Below, piece by piece: positions 12,840 through 25,135 of a stretch of 64,000 nucleotides of DNA (the stretch's first letter is position 1; every line of letters starts with the position of its first letter). The notes under the pieces are model-generated. The model saw nothing but the letters and a program-made list of their open reading frames with translations. It was not told the DNA's origin and made no database searches. This DNA comes from Ptychodera flava (Eukaryota; Hemichordata; Enteropneusta; Ptychoderidae). Made by a program: the position numbers and the translations under genes. The DNA is taken from assembly GCF_041260155.1 (NCBI RefSeq), contig NW_027248387.1:500001-564000 (forward strand), read 5' to 3'.

Positions 12840-13663
12840 ATGCCTACAAGGAGGTGGTCGTCGTTTGTTGCGGCCGAAAATGATGTGACAAGCTTTCCAC
12901 GTGATGTTATGTATCACACACTCGAGGGTGAGGGATGGACATCGCTACATGACATTCCCGAAATCGAGGACATCTGTCAAGTTACCGCCGTAGACGATAC
13001 CATTGTTGTTTCCGACAAAAGGGGAACATTATTTTTGTACGATTCAGTTGACGATCAGTAGTCCGAAGTCACAAATCCAAGCGATTCCGTCAAAGATGGT
13101 CACTCATTGGTTGGTTGTGACGGAAAGGTGTTCCTGATTGGAGGACATCGCAGCGGAATCGATCTAACAGATGTCGAGTTTTTTGATGTCTCAACCCATG
13201 ACTGGTTTAAAGTCGCTCCGTTACAAACCCCTGTCAGTTGCGCAGCGGCAGTGGCTTTCAAAGGGAAACTTTTTGTTCTCGCGTCATCTTGCCAACTTCA
13301 AATGTACCAATCACGGTCGACCTTGGGGTGATAGGCTTAACGTTGAATGACTGTATATATTTCATAGACTCTAAATCGTTTGTGACCTTCGACCCTGAAC
13401 GACAAAGTTGGCGCCTATTAATGAGTACACACACAAGGCGGGAAAATTTCGGCGCGACAGTCTGCGGAAACATGATATTAATTGCTGGTGGTCACAAGGA
13501 CACTACAGGCTACTATTCTGAAGAAAAGCTTGATAGCATTGAATGTTATAGTGACAAACAAGAACAATGGGAGACAATGTTTCCCCTTCCATGTGCGATG
13601 GCTTATCCTGGATTTGTTACAATAAGAAAATTTGTTGAAGATCTGCCGATTCAAAGACAGTGA
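12840..13663 (+). pseudogene. kelch-repeat (KLHL-type) pseudogene
   Basis: The reading frames encode the C-terminal kelch propeller of a BTB-kelch-like protein, normally a Cullin-3 substrate adaptor. Diagnostic pieces are GKVFLIGG followed by DVEFFDVSTHDWFKVAPL, GKLFVLASS, FDPERQSWRLL, and NMILIAGG followed by IECYSDKQEQWETMFPLP, which are the GG plus Y/F-D...W pattern of kelch blades. An in-frame TAG at 13059-13061 breaks the first blade, and near 13285 the frame shifts by one base before continuing to a stop at 13661. No BTB or BACK segment precedes it. Start and upstream exons are therefore unclear. I call a degenerate partial gene; the TAG is not at a homopolymer and argues against simple sequencing error. 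Confidence 0.75.
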
Positions 13664-15875
13664 TTAAGTGAAATTCGCATTTACGTTAGCGCACTATTGG
13701 GTGCCTGATGATTGGAGTAGGGGTAGAGGAAATGATCAAATATAAATACTACTTATCAAACACCTGATAGATAACACAAAAGATATGTAAATTTGTCAGG
13801 TCAACCAATAAACCCCAAGGCCAAGTGGTTATGAGCGCAGCTATTCAATCTAGTAGTGTCATGGCTAAGAATTTCAAGTTATGCCACATTGCTAAAGCTT
13901 TTAGGTTCTTCTTCTCGACCATAAAGTATCTCAAACACATGGTTCCTTCGACAGCATCTTAAAAGAGCATTAAAGTTAAGTGTAGCTTTAAAACCTTTTC
14001 AACTCATAATGGACCTCCTTAACTTACCCTGTTTTACGTCCATTGAGTTCGAGTATACTTGAAAGAGCATAATATGTATGGATTGCTGTATGGATCGATG
14101 GATGCATGCATACATAAATCACCCTGTATAAAATGGGAGTCATGCATTTCGAAAGCTATTATATTGAGTTCATATTCCCTTTTGGAGAAATCAAAGACAC
14201 ACGTAAAATCGTATTTCATCGTTCCACGCTTTATTCATCGAGTCATGTAAAACTCAATGTCTTACAAAAATATTGTTAAACAGGAGACCATGATGAACGC
14301 ATGCTTTTCAAAACATATTGGTTTAAGTCTAGGAATGCTGTAGCGTAATTATGTTTACAATACATAGCTAGAAAACGTATGCCAAATAAAATATTCATTC
14401 TCGACTAACTACAGAAAATTAAATAATGCCGATTAATACTTTTATATCTCCAAAGCAGACATTACGAATATAAATGGATTATTTAGTTTGTGTCCTAAGT
14501 AACATATTATCAATATCAAAAGTCTATTAACTGTTTGTAATAGGTAGACGAATGGTATTTAGTTCTTATGGTTGTTAAAATATGTAACTGTGCCTGCCAG
14601 GCGGCAGACGACTATGATATTTTTGTGAAAGTAAACTGAGAAGATTGGCACTGTTATTACTGTTTATAAAGTTCAACGGTGAATTATTTCATCCACTCTT
14701 ATCATAGCTGGACTTCTTTCTGTGCATATGTTCTGAAATTTTCACCGACAAAATGTATGAGAGAAGTTGCTAAATGTATGTGGAAACAGGAAAAATCCGA
14801 GAAACAAGAACGCTACAAGTTTTCGCCGCAGTTGGCGGTCGTGTTGTACATATTTAGGGTCCTTGAAAAAGATTTCGGAGGTGTTTCTATTTTTGCCTAT
14901 GCCACCGAAAAAACCTACCCCAAATTTGAGGACACCTAACTTCATTCCTTTTCTGCACTTTACCTCACAAATAGTCACATCTGTAGCTGCATGCATACTT
15001 CAAACAATTATTGAGAGTTCAAATGGAAATTGAATCGTTCAAAAAGAATGGTAGTATCAGTCCTCTACATTTAAACATTATCATTGGTCGAACAATGTAT
15101 AATTTTTGATGTGATACTAGTGTTATCTGTATAAGATTCGAAAATAACCATGCAACATTTATAGGAATGTTTTTATTGGACACGTCATTAAATCAGCATA
15201 AAAATCGTACATACTAACCCCTTATCAAACAGCGTCATCGACTTAAGACAGTCATTGGTTTAGAACTATGTAGTGAGTACGTACTGTCCTGACAAATATT
15301 CAATGTTAAATAACGTTTCTTTTAAATGAAAGTAAAAGGTGATCAGTGTCATGATTTTCGACCGTACGCGGGCAGACACTTCACTCAAAGTCGGCAAGAT
15401 ATAGTGTAAAAGTTCTAGCTTTCTCCGTAGCCCATCCCTCTTCCGTCTTGCTAAGGTATGGATGTTTCAAATTGCCGAATGATGAAAAGTGGGTCCCCGT
15501 TACCGATGTGAATATTTTGATAACAACCCCAAGCCTCACAGTTTGCTGTGTCTAAATATACCTGTAAATGAAACATAGAAATAAATCTTCCTGTGTTGTA
15601 AAGATTATACAAATTGGTTGTTACGTTATATTTGGTCAATATTATATAAAACGTGATGTTATATGTATTGTGCTATATAAAATATCGGTTTGATGAGAGT
15701 GATAATATTTAGATTCAAGCGATTTTCTGCTCCTGTGTCTCCTCAACAAATCGATTAATAGTTACATTTGGCCGATGGCATAATCTTCCACACAGTGTAA
15801 CAGTGTATTATTGTTCTCGTTCGTTCAGTGTCATATGTGAATCGTAATAATTATATTTTTTAAGCAATAAAGCAC
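13664..15875. other. no gene recognised
   Basis: Long AT-rich stretch with overlapping short open frames on both strands (for example 14679-15033) lacking motifs or splice context. Confidence 0.5.
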
Positions 15876-15879
15876 ACTC

Positions 15880-15996
15880 AGGGACGGTATACCACGAAAT
15901 TTCGACCCGTTCATGACATATATGAAAGAGCGATAGAGAGTGCATATATGAAGTGAACTGGTCAAAATTTAGTGGTATACCGTCGCTGGGTGTGAC
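15880..15996. mobile_element. imperfect palindromic MITE-like element
   Basis: CACACTCAGGGACGGTATAC on the left and its inverse form around GTATACCGTCGCTGGGTGTG on the right define arms of about 40 bp, with an inner CATATATG pair. The centre is a short purine-rich loop. Confidence 0.65.
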
Positions 15997-16079
15997 TTAA
16001 TGCTATATATCATAACTGTACACTATATTGAAATTCTGGTGCGGAACGTCATAAACGAGTTTGCTCAAGCTGAGAGCTC

Positions 16080-16345
16080 GCGCGTATGCAAGCCGTGGTA
16101 TATCGCCAATATATCACGGTTCTTTTTGCGTCTCGACCAATCATATCGCTGTATTTGCACCATCAATATACTGGTATGATATAATACCCAATATTGTCTG
16201 TTGCGGTGTTGTATCAGCATGAGTGTCATTTGTTCTGCATCAAACACGAGATGAAGCATAAAGTACAAGAATGCTGCTATGATAAATTGATTCATAACCG
16301 ATTTGTTATTTACCTATGCCCAGAGCATTACAACAGATAGGAAAA
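16080..16345. mobile_element. decayed third copy of palindrome/TIR element
   Basis: TACCCAATATTGTCTGTT and GTATCAGCATGAGTGTCATT (16186-16240) match the palindrome at 11222; ATAACCGATTTGTTATTTAC (about 16294) matches the junction to the TIR element. Later parts have diverged. This is an older relict of the same pair. Confidence 0.6.
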
Positions 16346-16557
16346 GTCTGAAATTTTGATAATTTACGGTAAACATGGGCAAATGACATATTTAATATAA
16401 TTATGATCGACAGGATCGTTGATAATACAATTAATCACAGTGAGCGTATTACCCGATGCTGTAGTTCCTTAATCATTTCGAAATCAACTTAATTTGAAAA
16501 TGTGATCGCAGCATGTAAAAATATGACTGCAAAAAAGTATTTTCCGTGAAGAGAATT

Positions 16558-16820
16558 TTACAAACTCCGACGAATCTCAGATTCGGTAAGACGAAGGGCT
16601 TTCCAAAACATAGAACTCTTACCATTTAATCGTTGCGATTCACGTCCTAGAAAGAGAACTCCGGCGTGTTTGCTCGTCCTGAGGTCTTGTACATTAAGGA
16701 GACCTTGGTATTCGTTACTACAGAAGTCCTGAAGAGATTGGTATGGACGTGCGATTTTAATGTTGCTGACTTCATATCCGGTTGAACTAAAACTGTCGTC
16801 ACTGCTTGGTCTATTTGCTT
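16558..16820 (-). CDS. multi-EGF receptor, exon 7 (cytoplasmic tail end)
   Basis: Last coding exon of the minus-strand receptor. The acceptor is a strong pyrimidine-rich ...TATGTTGTAG ending at 16821. Two bases complete the split codon left by exon 6, then 86 codons run to TAA at 16558-16560. The sequence is hydrophilic, with a serine cluster (SSDDSFSSTGYEV), tyrosines in SSTGYEVS, RPYQSLQ and SNEYQGLL contexts, and no transmembrane or enzymatic motif. It would form the distal intracellular tail, where phosphotyrosine adaptors could bind. The splice phase with exon 6 is exact, which is the main support. Confidence 0.7.
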
Positions 16821-16988
16821 CTACAACATAGAGGGCGTGAAATAAATACTTTGTCAAGAGGAAGGAGATGAGAATGATGTCATATTACATTTACTATAAG
16901 CTTGTACCAAGATTGCTTCTAATGTTTGTTCGTGTTTTTTCCTGATCTAAGTTCAAATTATCATCATGATTATTCTCATCGGACTCAC

Positions 16989-17114
16989 CTTTTATGTCGG
17001 CTAAGCCATGACCTCGATTACTGATTCTGAATTGAAACTCGGACATCACATATCTCCTTGAGGTGTCATTGTCATCAATAATAACATCCTCCATATCCTC
17101 GTCAGGTCTTGCTA
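16989..17114 (-). CDS. multi-EGF receptor, exon 6 (cytoplasmic tail)
   Basis: This 126-bp exon has acceptor ATATTACAG and donor GTGAGT (16983-16988). Phases on both sides match exons 5 and 7 (phase 1 in, phase 1 out). It encodes an acidic stretch (PDEDMEDVIIDDND) followed by SRRYVMSEFQFRISN. If the donor is skipped the frame stays open to a TAG at about 16894, giving a shorter alternative tail rich in asparagine and aspartate, so intron retention would produce a second C terminus. Confidence 0.7.
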
Positions 17115-19255
17115 CTGTAATATTACAACAGAAGCGAAGACAAAAAAATTATGAACAAGTTATAAAAACACAAATGTATTATGGATAAGAACACAAAGGT
17201 ATTATGGGTAAAATATTTATTGTGGGTAAAAAACACAGTGTATTGATGGGTAGAAACGCAAATGTATTGTGAGTTTATATGTGTTTTTTAGAAATATGAT
17301 AATACACCGTTATCAAGAGGAATGAATGCCATATTGCTTAAATTATGCCATAATCCACTTTGACTCGTTCATGAATATCTCTAATGAATTTTTTGGCAAA
17401 TTGTGCAAGTACATCAAAAAGTGATGACGTCAGAGTTGTATGTAACAACGAAAATTCGCCGGTCAAAGGGCACGTTCTAAAAGGGGCGATAAGTTATTTT
17501 TGGGGGTAAGAGTTAGGAATTGGGGCTTGGAAATGGGTAAATTATTGAAAGAAGGGTTCCAATTTCCGTTTAATTCCCTCTAACTGTGTCATAAATATTC
17601 TTCAGTCATCCTCATACCTATGTCAAAGGAACACTTCACTAAGTAAACAGGGAGAGCAGGTGTTATTATTTAGTTGTATTATGTTTTAATATAATAACCA
17701 ATATACCGGCTATGGCTCGAACCCAGCATCTTTAGCAGGTAACCTGTACTCGACGAGAGCAAGTTGCAAGAAGCGTATGCAATGTTCCATTGTGGTTCCG
17801 TATAAAGGTTACAATGTTAATGCTATGCAGGTACTTGCTGTTTTATACTACTTATTTGTATTGACTATAAATTGATTTAGACATTTTGGATTTCTTTTTG
17901 TTCAATTTTTGGCCTTTAATTTATTTCTTTACTTAATTTTTGCCCTTTTCTCATGGCCTAGTTTTAAAGTGCAGATCTATTATTTGTTTAATACACTATC
18001 ACAATCATTTGTCGCATTTGCACCGATACTCAAAAGTGTGGTTGTTGAGGCTGTTATGTATGTTGAATACTTTATTTTTGATACTCACTGTTAAATTTTG
18101 TCGTTTGCTGCTTTTTACATTACCGAAGTTATGTGTTCACTTTTTATCATAGTACAGCTTGTTTCACTAACACATATCACTTCTGTCCTTATTTTCAATG
18201 AACTGTTCCTTCCATATAGGTATCATGATGGCTGAAGTAGACATGGATAGAGTTAGGATGCTACAATAAGAAGGAATGAAGCGCAAAAAGGTACTTTTCT
18301 TTCCAATCATTTCCCTGTTAATTTCAAAGCCCCATTCCTTACTCTTTCCCATAGAATAAATAATCACCCATTTTTGAACGTAACCTTTGACCTTATTCCA
18401 TACGTATAGACATCTTTGACGTCATCACTTTGTGGCATGCCACAATTGCAATGATGCCCTTATTTATTTTAACGTTATTAAATGTCAGTGCCGCAATTAT
18501 AAGGCGTCTGTGGGTTTGTGTAAGTTATTTTGTTGTCATTAATGATGTAGAATGAGCTATTTCTAAACGTGACCGTTGCACAGTAAACATACAGGTTCGT
18601 TGAAAGCGAAATGGCCGCTTTGTGTGATTATTGCTGCACCCTATGTCTGCATATATAGATGCCAGAGTTCTGAAGTTTATGATGTTGTGCACTGGAGCTG
18701 AACAGCAGTGTATGTATACAGTACACACAGTATACCACTCTGCGTATAGAAACCGTCGCATGACCTGCACATATATTATATCCCTTGATATTTTATAAAA
18801 TAATTGTCAAAGACCAAACAATATTTTGAATTAGTGGCGAGGTAACAGTGTCTAAGATGTACAATCAGTGTGTGTCAAGTACACTTATGTTTCAAAAACT
18901 GTTGTTTGAGTCATAGCTTTAGTAAGACAGTTCATTACGTCAAGGAAATATTATCGCGCACAGGACCGTGAATATACATGATTTAGCAGCTTTGTCACGC
19001 AGACTATCAAATACACGTTCTAACTGATTAAGGACTGTTGCTGGAGTCTTTGTCGGGATTTTGGAAGCAACGATTTGGAAGCTGTCATCCGATTGGTTGG
19101 CAGAAGCTCACGGTTATAAGTGAAAATACAAATAAACTCCCTAAGTTGCTGTGAAAAATGACAATCGACCAATCAGATATACCCTTGCAAACATGCTGCA
19201 AGACAGCCGCAGTTTCTTGGTGAATCTCAGAAAACATAGGGTAAAACATACTTAC
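17115..19255. other. intron 5 of the receptor, no other gene
   Basis: AT-rich intronic sequence between exons 6 and 5. Short open frames (17909-18152, 18525-18770) show no family features. A tRNA B-box-like GGTTCGAGCC occurs on the minus strand near 17715 but has no credible cloverleaf. Confidence 0.55.
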
Positions 19256-19332
19256 CATTTTTTGTTTGTCTAATTCGAGAGAGGTCAAAGGTTGCATAAG
19301 CCAAGTCATGTGGCTGGTTTCTCTTTGTGTGT
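19256..19332 (-). CDS. multi-EGF receptor, exon 5 (YATFDL motif)
   Basis: A 77-bp exon encoding RHTKRNQPHDLAYATFDLSR and eight more residues. The donor is GTAAGT and the acceptor CTCCAG. The motif LAYATFDL fits the immunoreceptor tyrosine inhibitory/switch type pattern (hydrophobic-x-Y-x-x-hydrophobic), often seen in tails of Draper/MEGF and scavenger receptors. Phases fit exons 4 and 6. The polypyrimidine tract of its acceptor is the (CT)n side of the microsatellite at 19336-19410. Confidence 0.75.
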
Positions 19333-19333
19333 C

Positions 19334-19335
<2 letters not shown>

Positions 19336-19393
<58 letters not shown>

Positions 19394-19410
19394 AAGGAGA
19401 GAGAGAGATT
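19336..19410. repeat. (AG)n microsatellite serving as polypyrimidine tract
   Basis: About 26 AG units, then a G run and a shorter AG run. On the minus strand this is (CT)n directly upstream of the exon 5 acceptor. Confidence 0.9.
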
Positions 19411-19652
19411 GAATTTCTAAAATGCATACGTTAAATTTATAGCTGTAAATATCAGATGAAAATTCCATTGACCAAGTCACAATAATGCAATTCAATTATA
19501 ATACCATAAACTACAGTCGTGGTATTGAAAAGCCTGATTGAAAATACGATAGGCTTCAGCTACCTACTTGAAAACAAAACTATCGGCAGTCTCAAGGAGC
19601 AGACACTAATCTTTGAGGATATTTATAGGAAAATGAACTTACTTTGTCCTAC

Positions 19653-19797
19653 CTTTGAATATTCCTCTTTCTTTTCACAACGCGAATAATCACCACGATT
19701 AGCAAAATGATATTGCCCGGTGCCAAAACCAGAATAATGATAACGACTGTGTACAACTCAAATGTTGTGGTGTCTTCAGTGCATGAGTTGTCCATAA
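19653..19797 (-). CDS. multi-EGF receptor, exon 4 (transmembrane)
   Basis: This exon encodes a short extracellular stalk (MDNSCTEDTTTFEL), a single hydrophobic span of about 25 residues (beginning YTVVIIILVLAPGNIILLIV) and a basic stop-transfer segment, RVVKRKRNIQR. It marks the protein as type I membrane-bound. The acceptor is GTCAACAG and the donor GTAGGA. Its 3' phase matches exon 5. Its 5' end needs a phase 1 partner, whereas the strong donor of exon 3 is phase 2, so a small exon in the 4.4-kb intron, the weaker donor GTACAG in exon 3, or a one-base sequence error must be assumed. Confidence 0.75.
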
Positions 19798-22700
19798 CTG
19801 TTGACATAAAATCATACCCTCAATGTAAAGTGCGACGAATTCGGACGCGCACACGCTTTAGAACGTTTCTGCGCAGATTTAACTCCAGCCTGCCGCAAAT
19901 GGGTTATTTTGTAGCGCATGGATTTAACATCACCTGCCATTGTTGAAATCGGACTTTTACCTAATATATTTGACCCAGTCTCTTAGAAATACATGTGACC
20001 TATAACCTTGTCATATTTTGACCCCCTAGGAAGTTGGTTTTTATTCAATATGAGCGAAAAATTAACATTTCTCTCCCATTTACATGGCGCATATTACCCA
20101 TTCACCTGGAGATATTGTAAAAAGTAGCGTGGTGACACCTTGTTATTGAACGTGTAAACTGAATGGTATTATGTCAGGATTTTATCCGCAAAGTTTGGTC
20201 AAAATGACACCATTCAAAGCGACAGGAAGAAAGATCGAACATTATGTAGTGATGTAATTTCGATATCGTCATTTTGTAATCGATACTGATGTTAAAATTT
20301 CTTTACAAACATCATGAAAACTATACATTCGATAGATATGGATCTTAAGTCTTGGCATTTATTAAATTAACTCATTTGCTAAGCGTTTTATAATTGATTT
20401 CTTTAGTTTAAAGGGCCATTATTTGTAACTTTTAACCATTTTTACGTCGGACTTCCATGTTGGAGGCTCATATTTGTTGCAAAATGTTGTTTTACGAAGA
20501 AACAAACATGATTAGTGATGTTATAGCCACAATAAAACTGCCAATTTTTGTTCAAACGTGTTGCCCTTCCGAGCTCGTATGTTGGACGTCTGGCATGCTC
20601 AGCGTGCTGGGGAGAACGCAGATATGGTGACACCGCGATCACGCCAGATGTACAAGTTCATGTTTATTGCGGGATCAAAACAACATTGCGTCGTGGATTG
20701 CCAGACATCTGGCTACGCAACGTGCTTGGACAATGGACTACGAAGTAAGTGCCGGGCATAAGTAATGAATATTTATTTTGAAATTGCTGTAATGGCTCGC
20801 GTAGGTGCAGAAGAATGCCTACGTTGGAATCCGCGTGTCAACAGAGTTGTATTTCCGTCAGGACAAAATTGAAATTTTCGTTGTAAAATCACATGTTATT
20901 TAGTTGTAGGGCACGTAATGTTTCCGAATAATATGTGATTCTCTGTTATTTGACAGGCTATTCAACATGAGCCAGTGATCTTTCAATCAAAACTAACGGA
21001 AAAATCGCAAGACGATACAGCTAATGGAACTTTAAGTGAATTATATCATTTTACTTATTTATTACGACGCAATTTTAACGTCCTTTTCCATAGAACCGAG
21101 GGTGGTGACACCCATTTTTTATTTCATTATTGCACTTTCACAACTTCCAGGAATATATGTGCAAAGTTTCAAGAAATGACACCACAACCTAATTTTGACG
21201 TAATCCGTAGTACTTCACCTTAATTAGAGTACAATAGTTGGCAAATGTCATAACGCAATAAAAAAAATATATTCATTCTTCTACAAAGACAAGTTGATGG
21301 GACGTGCAATATAGCTCGGCCATTACCTTTTCTGGTTACGTTGCCGATGTCTTCACATCTGCAAGAGAACATAAATAAACCTCTAACACAGATTAATTAA
21401 AGAGACACATATGAGTGTATTTGTGTCTCGGCATGAAATGCAACAAAATATAAACATGATGGGAACTAATTTGGGAAATTGGATGGTGAAGTAATGTCTT
21501 TAAAATATGCAAATGTAAGCTAATCTGCTCTTCTTTTTTTAAGTTATACAATTTTTTAATGAGGACTTTATAATTTTGCAACATTCAGCTGTAGAGCACC
21601 TAACATTTTTGATAAATTTGAAAAATATGAAGATCCAATTATCCCAAATTAGTTACAATCGTGTTTATAACGATTCGTCTCTGTTCATCAATGAATCAGA
21701 GGGGTCGCAGTCAGAATAATTGTAACAAGTTTGCTCGGTTATTGAACCATTTTTAAGGACGGGGATTAGGCCGAGGGTTTTTACCATGGTATCTTCGAAA
21801 GGTAGCAGGATTCAGTACGTTCTGGGTTCGAATCCCATCGAAAATCCACTGAATTCATTACATTTGGAGCAATAATATCAATAATATTGCAATCAGCATT
21901 AATACATATGCAAATGATCAGATATGTGGTGGTCTAACAAGTAAATTGTTGGGTATTCTAATTGTAAATCCAGAACATCAAACTCTACAGAGATAGTTGC
22001 CATCCCTAAGAAACAATCATTTAGTGACTAAATCGTCGTTTGACTCAAAAGAGGAGGAGCCGAGCACGCAATATTCGAGGTTCCAGAAGATTATCGTAAA
22101 CAACGTGTAAACATCGTTTTGAGATTATCATGGAAATCGTATATAAAATCACAATTTGGCAAAATCAGATATTCAGTAAGAACCTTCAAACAAATATTGT
22201 AAACGTTTTATCCAATTTGAGAGATTTCACATTGAAGAACGAGACAAGAAAGCGACACAATAGCATCAAGAGCACACAGTACTAGATGCTAAATAATGTA
22301 ATGAAAACAGCAAAACACTGTGCTGATAGTAATTCAAGAAAGAAACCTGGAAAAAAATAGACAACCGAAGGTTACCAGTGTTTTTATAAACTATTATCCG
22401 TTGGAGCTTTAGTCTATGTAGAAGAAATCATAATTCGAAGATAAATGTGTAGTTAAAGTAATGTACGTGTACTAGCAAAGAATGATTTGGAATTCAACAT
22501 ATAAGAAGGCCAAGTACTAGTTTCATCATTTTTGGAAGCGGTAGTTGCATTTCGCCATTGATTTATATTGACATTATTTGTTTACATGTAGATTCGCAAA
22601 GCGACGTGTATATGTCAACAAAAATGAGGTGAAGTCGAGAAGGAAAGAACAGCTTGGTGTAAATTATCATTCATTGAGTCGAACAGGCAGCGAGATCCGA

Positions 22701-24210
22701 TCATTAGGAAACAGTTCTATTGAAAAAATAATAATGTCTTAAAGTTTATGTGAAGTTTATAACAATTTCGCCATGAAATAACATTATACTTGAAACTGAG
22801 CACGGGCGACGCGGACAGGAGAGATTTTGGTTCACATCGCAGTGCATGATCATACTTGATCATATTATACTCTTACAGTAGGCTGTCTCTTTTTTCAACA
22901 AAAGCATTAGAAGAATGCAGGCAGTGTAAATTACTGTTATAATATTACTTGCTTAATAACAAGCTCTATGAATGCTTAGTTCCCTGAATATCAGGTTCAC
23001 ACTTTCAATATTATGTCAAAATGGTCAATTCGAAAAATACCTCCCTTTTTTCTGTTAGGGTTACAATTTCTTGTCATATTATTATCACTTGTATTCCGAG
23101 AAGATCGAAATACATACTAAAAGGAAGTATTTTACCCAATATAGGCAACAAAAAAACTGCGCTTTTGTTATCAAATAATCACAAAATAAACCACGTTGCT
23201 GTAATTATGCGGTCGCCAGATTGATACCTTTCACGGCCAAAATCACAAACAAATGCTTGAGATCGTAACTATGAAATGAGAAAGCAATCTTTGATGAAGA
23301 AGTCAAAACAGTCATGAAAAGCTAGCCGCTAAAAATATCCGACCATGATAGCGCATGTCAGGTCTCGTTTTTTAAGTCGTGAATTTTGAATTTTGCATTT
23401 TGAATTTGGAAGAACTCTTTCGGCCATCGTTGCAAATGACAGAGTACGTGATTGGTATGATTATTTCTTGGGAGGGCAAGCACACATTTCTGACGTGAAC
23501 TTGAGACCATTACGTAAAGGGTGCATAAATATGCGGGCGTTTCTCCCATAGCGTTACACAGAAAACCCGATTCGGGGCACGTGTTAATTATTTTAATACC
23601 CCAAACATAATACCGTTTTATAGTTTTTTGTAAGTAAACACTGTTGGAAGCTCCGCAGTTTGGGTATTTAAACCTCATCAATGTGGAATTTTAAACCGCT
23701 TTTATAGTCGTACATGTATTCCACACTTAAGGACCATAAGCTGTATCTTTTGGTTATTTTTTTCAGAACTTTTGTTTTGTGTATTCCCTATATTTTCTTA
23801 TTTGAATCCCTAAACTGTAATTTAATGCCAAGTATTTAGCATATCAACGCAACTTATATGAGTATGATCTCCATCGTCATTGTTGTAAATTGTATTCAAG
23901 TCCGGACGAAAATTCATTTGTAAACAATAAACAATGATCATTATACACATACAAGCTGTTATGACGAAAAGACTACTCGACTTTTCAGCATGACAAACGG
24001 ATTAGGGTCAAACACGGTGGTTGATATACAGAAGCAGAATACTGAAAAACTAAGTTGTAACTTGTTACAGCTTATGTCCCTTTAAGTCCCTTGTTTTGAG
24101 TCAACTTTACATTGTTTGAAATTTGGAAATTATCACACCTTACATTCTCTTGCTTCCAAATCAGGGAAATATCAAGGCTTTATCTATTGATTAATTAATT
24201 ACTATCTTAC
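19798..24210. other. intron 3 of the receptor
   Basis: A 4.4-kb AT-rich intron. Apart from the tRNA-like sequence at 21763 I see no gene. I looked for a further EGF-encoding exon on the minus strand and found none. Confidence 0.5.
21763..21847 (+). pseudogene. tRNA-Leu/Ser-like pseudogene or SINE head
   Basis: GGATTAGGCCGAGGG resembles the A box of a class II tRNA (GGCCGAG as in tRNA-Leu), and TGGGTTCGAATCCCA is a perfect B box with a four-pair T stem. The ends GGATT and AATCC pair as an acceptor remnant, and the 85-nt length suits a long variable arm. No anticodon arm pairs well, so it is a decayed copy or the head of a tRNA-derived SINE. Confidence 0.45.
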
Positions 24211-25135
24211 ATATCTGTACAGATACACGATCCATTAGTATCGATACAATTAACGCCGTTGTCACATATAGGACATAACAGCTCACAGTTTGTCCCTATC
24301 CAACCTGTAACACACAATATACAGTCAGCCGTGCCCTTTTTGCATTCCGGACAATTCTCGGGACATGATTGGTCACATGATGGTCCAAAGTAACCTGGAT
24401 GACATGAACATTCTCCTGTCACGTGATTGCAAAGTTCAAAACTTTTGCAAGGACATTTCTCAGAGCAGTTGTATCCATAGTAACCAGTGTGACACGGCTG
24501 ATCACATCGATCACCATGCCAACCAGGTGTACAGTTGCATGTTTTGTCTTGTAGTGTACAGTCATTTCCGTTGTAACAGTGTAGGCATTTATCTTCACAA
24601 AGTGCATGTTTCTTGCCATCAGAGTCATAAATGTTACAGTCTGTACAGTCGCTTCCTCGCCAGTTAGACGGACATACACACATATTCGGATTTACATTAC
24701 CACACTCTCCTCCATTGAAACAAGTACATTGACGTTGACATTTATCCCCATAGAAACCAGGGTGACATTTACACGAACCGTCAGCAATATCACAGACCCT
24801 ATTAGTTGGGCAATCACAAACTTCACCACAGTTCACACCCCAAGTTCCATGTTCGCACTGACATCCAGAGACGGGGTCACATACAATACCATTGGGACAC
24901 GAACACTTGTGTTCACAGATGTCGCCATAGTAACCGTCTTTGCACGTACAAGACTGGAACACTCCTTCGTCGTTGTTACATGTACCATTATTTTTACATG
25001 GACAGGAAAATGCACAAACTGCACCATAATATGATTGAGGGCATACACATGACCCATCTGTTTTGTTACAAATTCCGCCATTTTGACAAGTACAGTCATA
25101 CATACAGTCTCTGCCATAATGACCATCCTGGCATC
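24211..25135 (-). CDS. multi-EGF receptor, exon 3 (EGF-like repeats)
   Basis: A single 925-bp exon with about eight EGF-like/laminin-type modules of the MEGF10/11-Draper-scavenger receptor class F kind: repeats of C-x-C-x(2)-G-x(3)-C ... C-x-C-x-x-G-(Y/F/W)-x-G-x-x-C, for example CTCQNGGICNKTDGSCVCPQ and CHPGFYGDKC. These extracellular domains bind ligands such as apoptotic-cell surfaces in that family. The acceptor is TATTTTTCAG and the donor GTAAGA. It joins exon 2 in phase (VGCQDGHYG). The last module is cut after SCICTD, short of its usual GYYG..C ending, consistent with a missing following exon. Confidence 0.85.

Noticed and set aside
17700..17790. tRNA-like B box (GGGTTCGAGCC) on the minus strand
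   Set aside because: No acceptor or D arm can be folded; a B box alone is weak evidence.
20584..20712. Short inverted repeat GACGTCTGGCA / TGCCAGACATC
   Set aside because: Arms are only about 11 bp with a mismatch and 110 bp apart; not distinguishable from chance.
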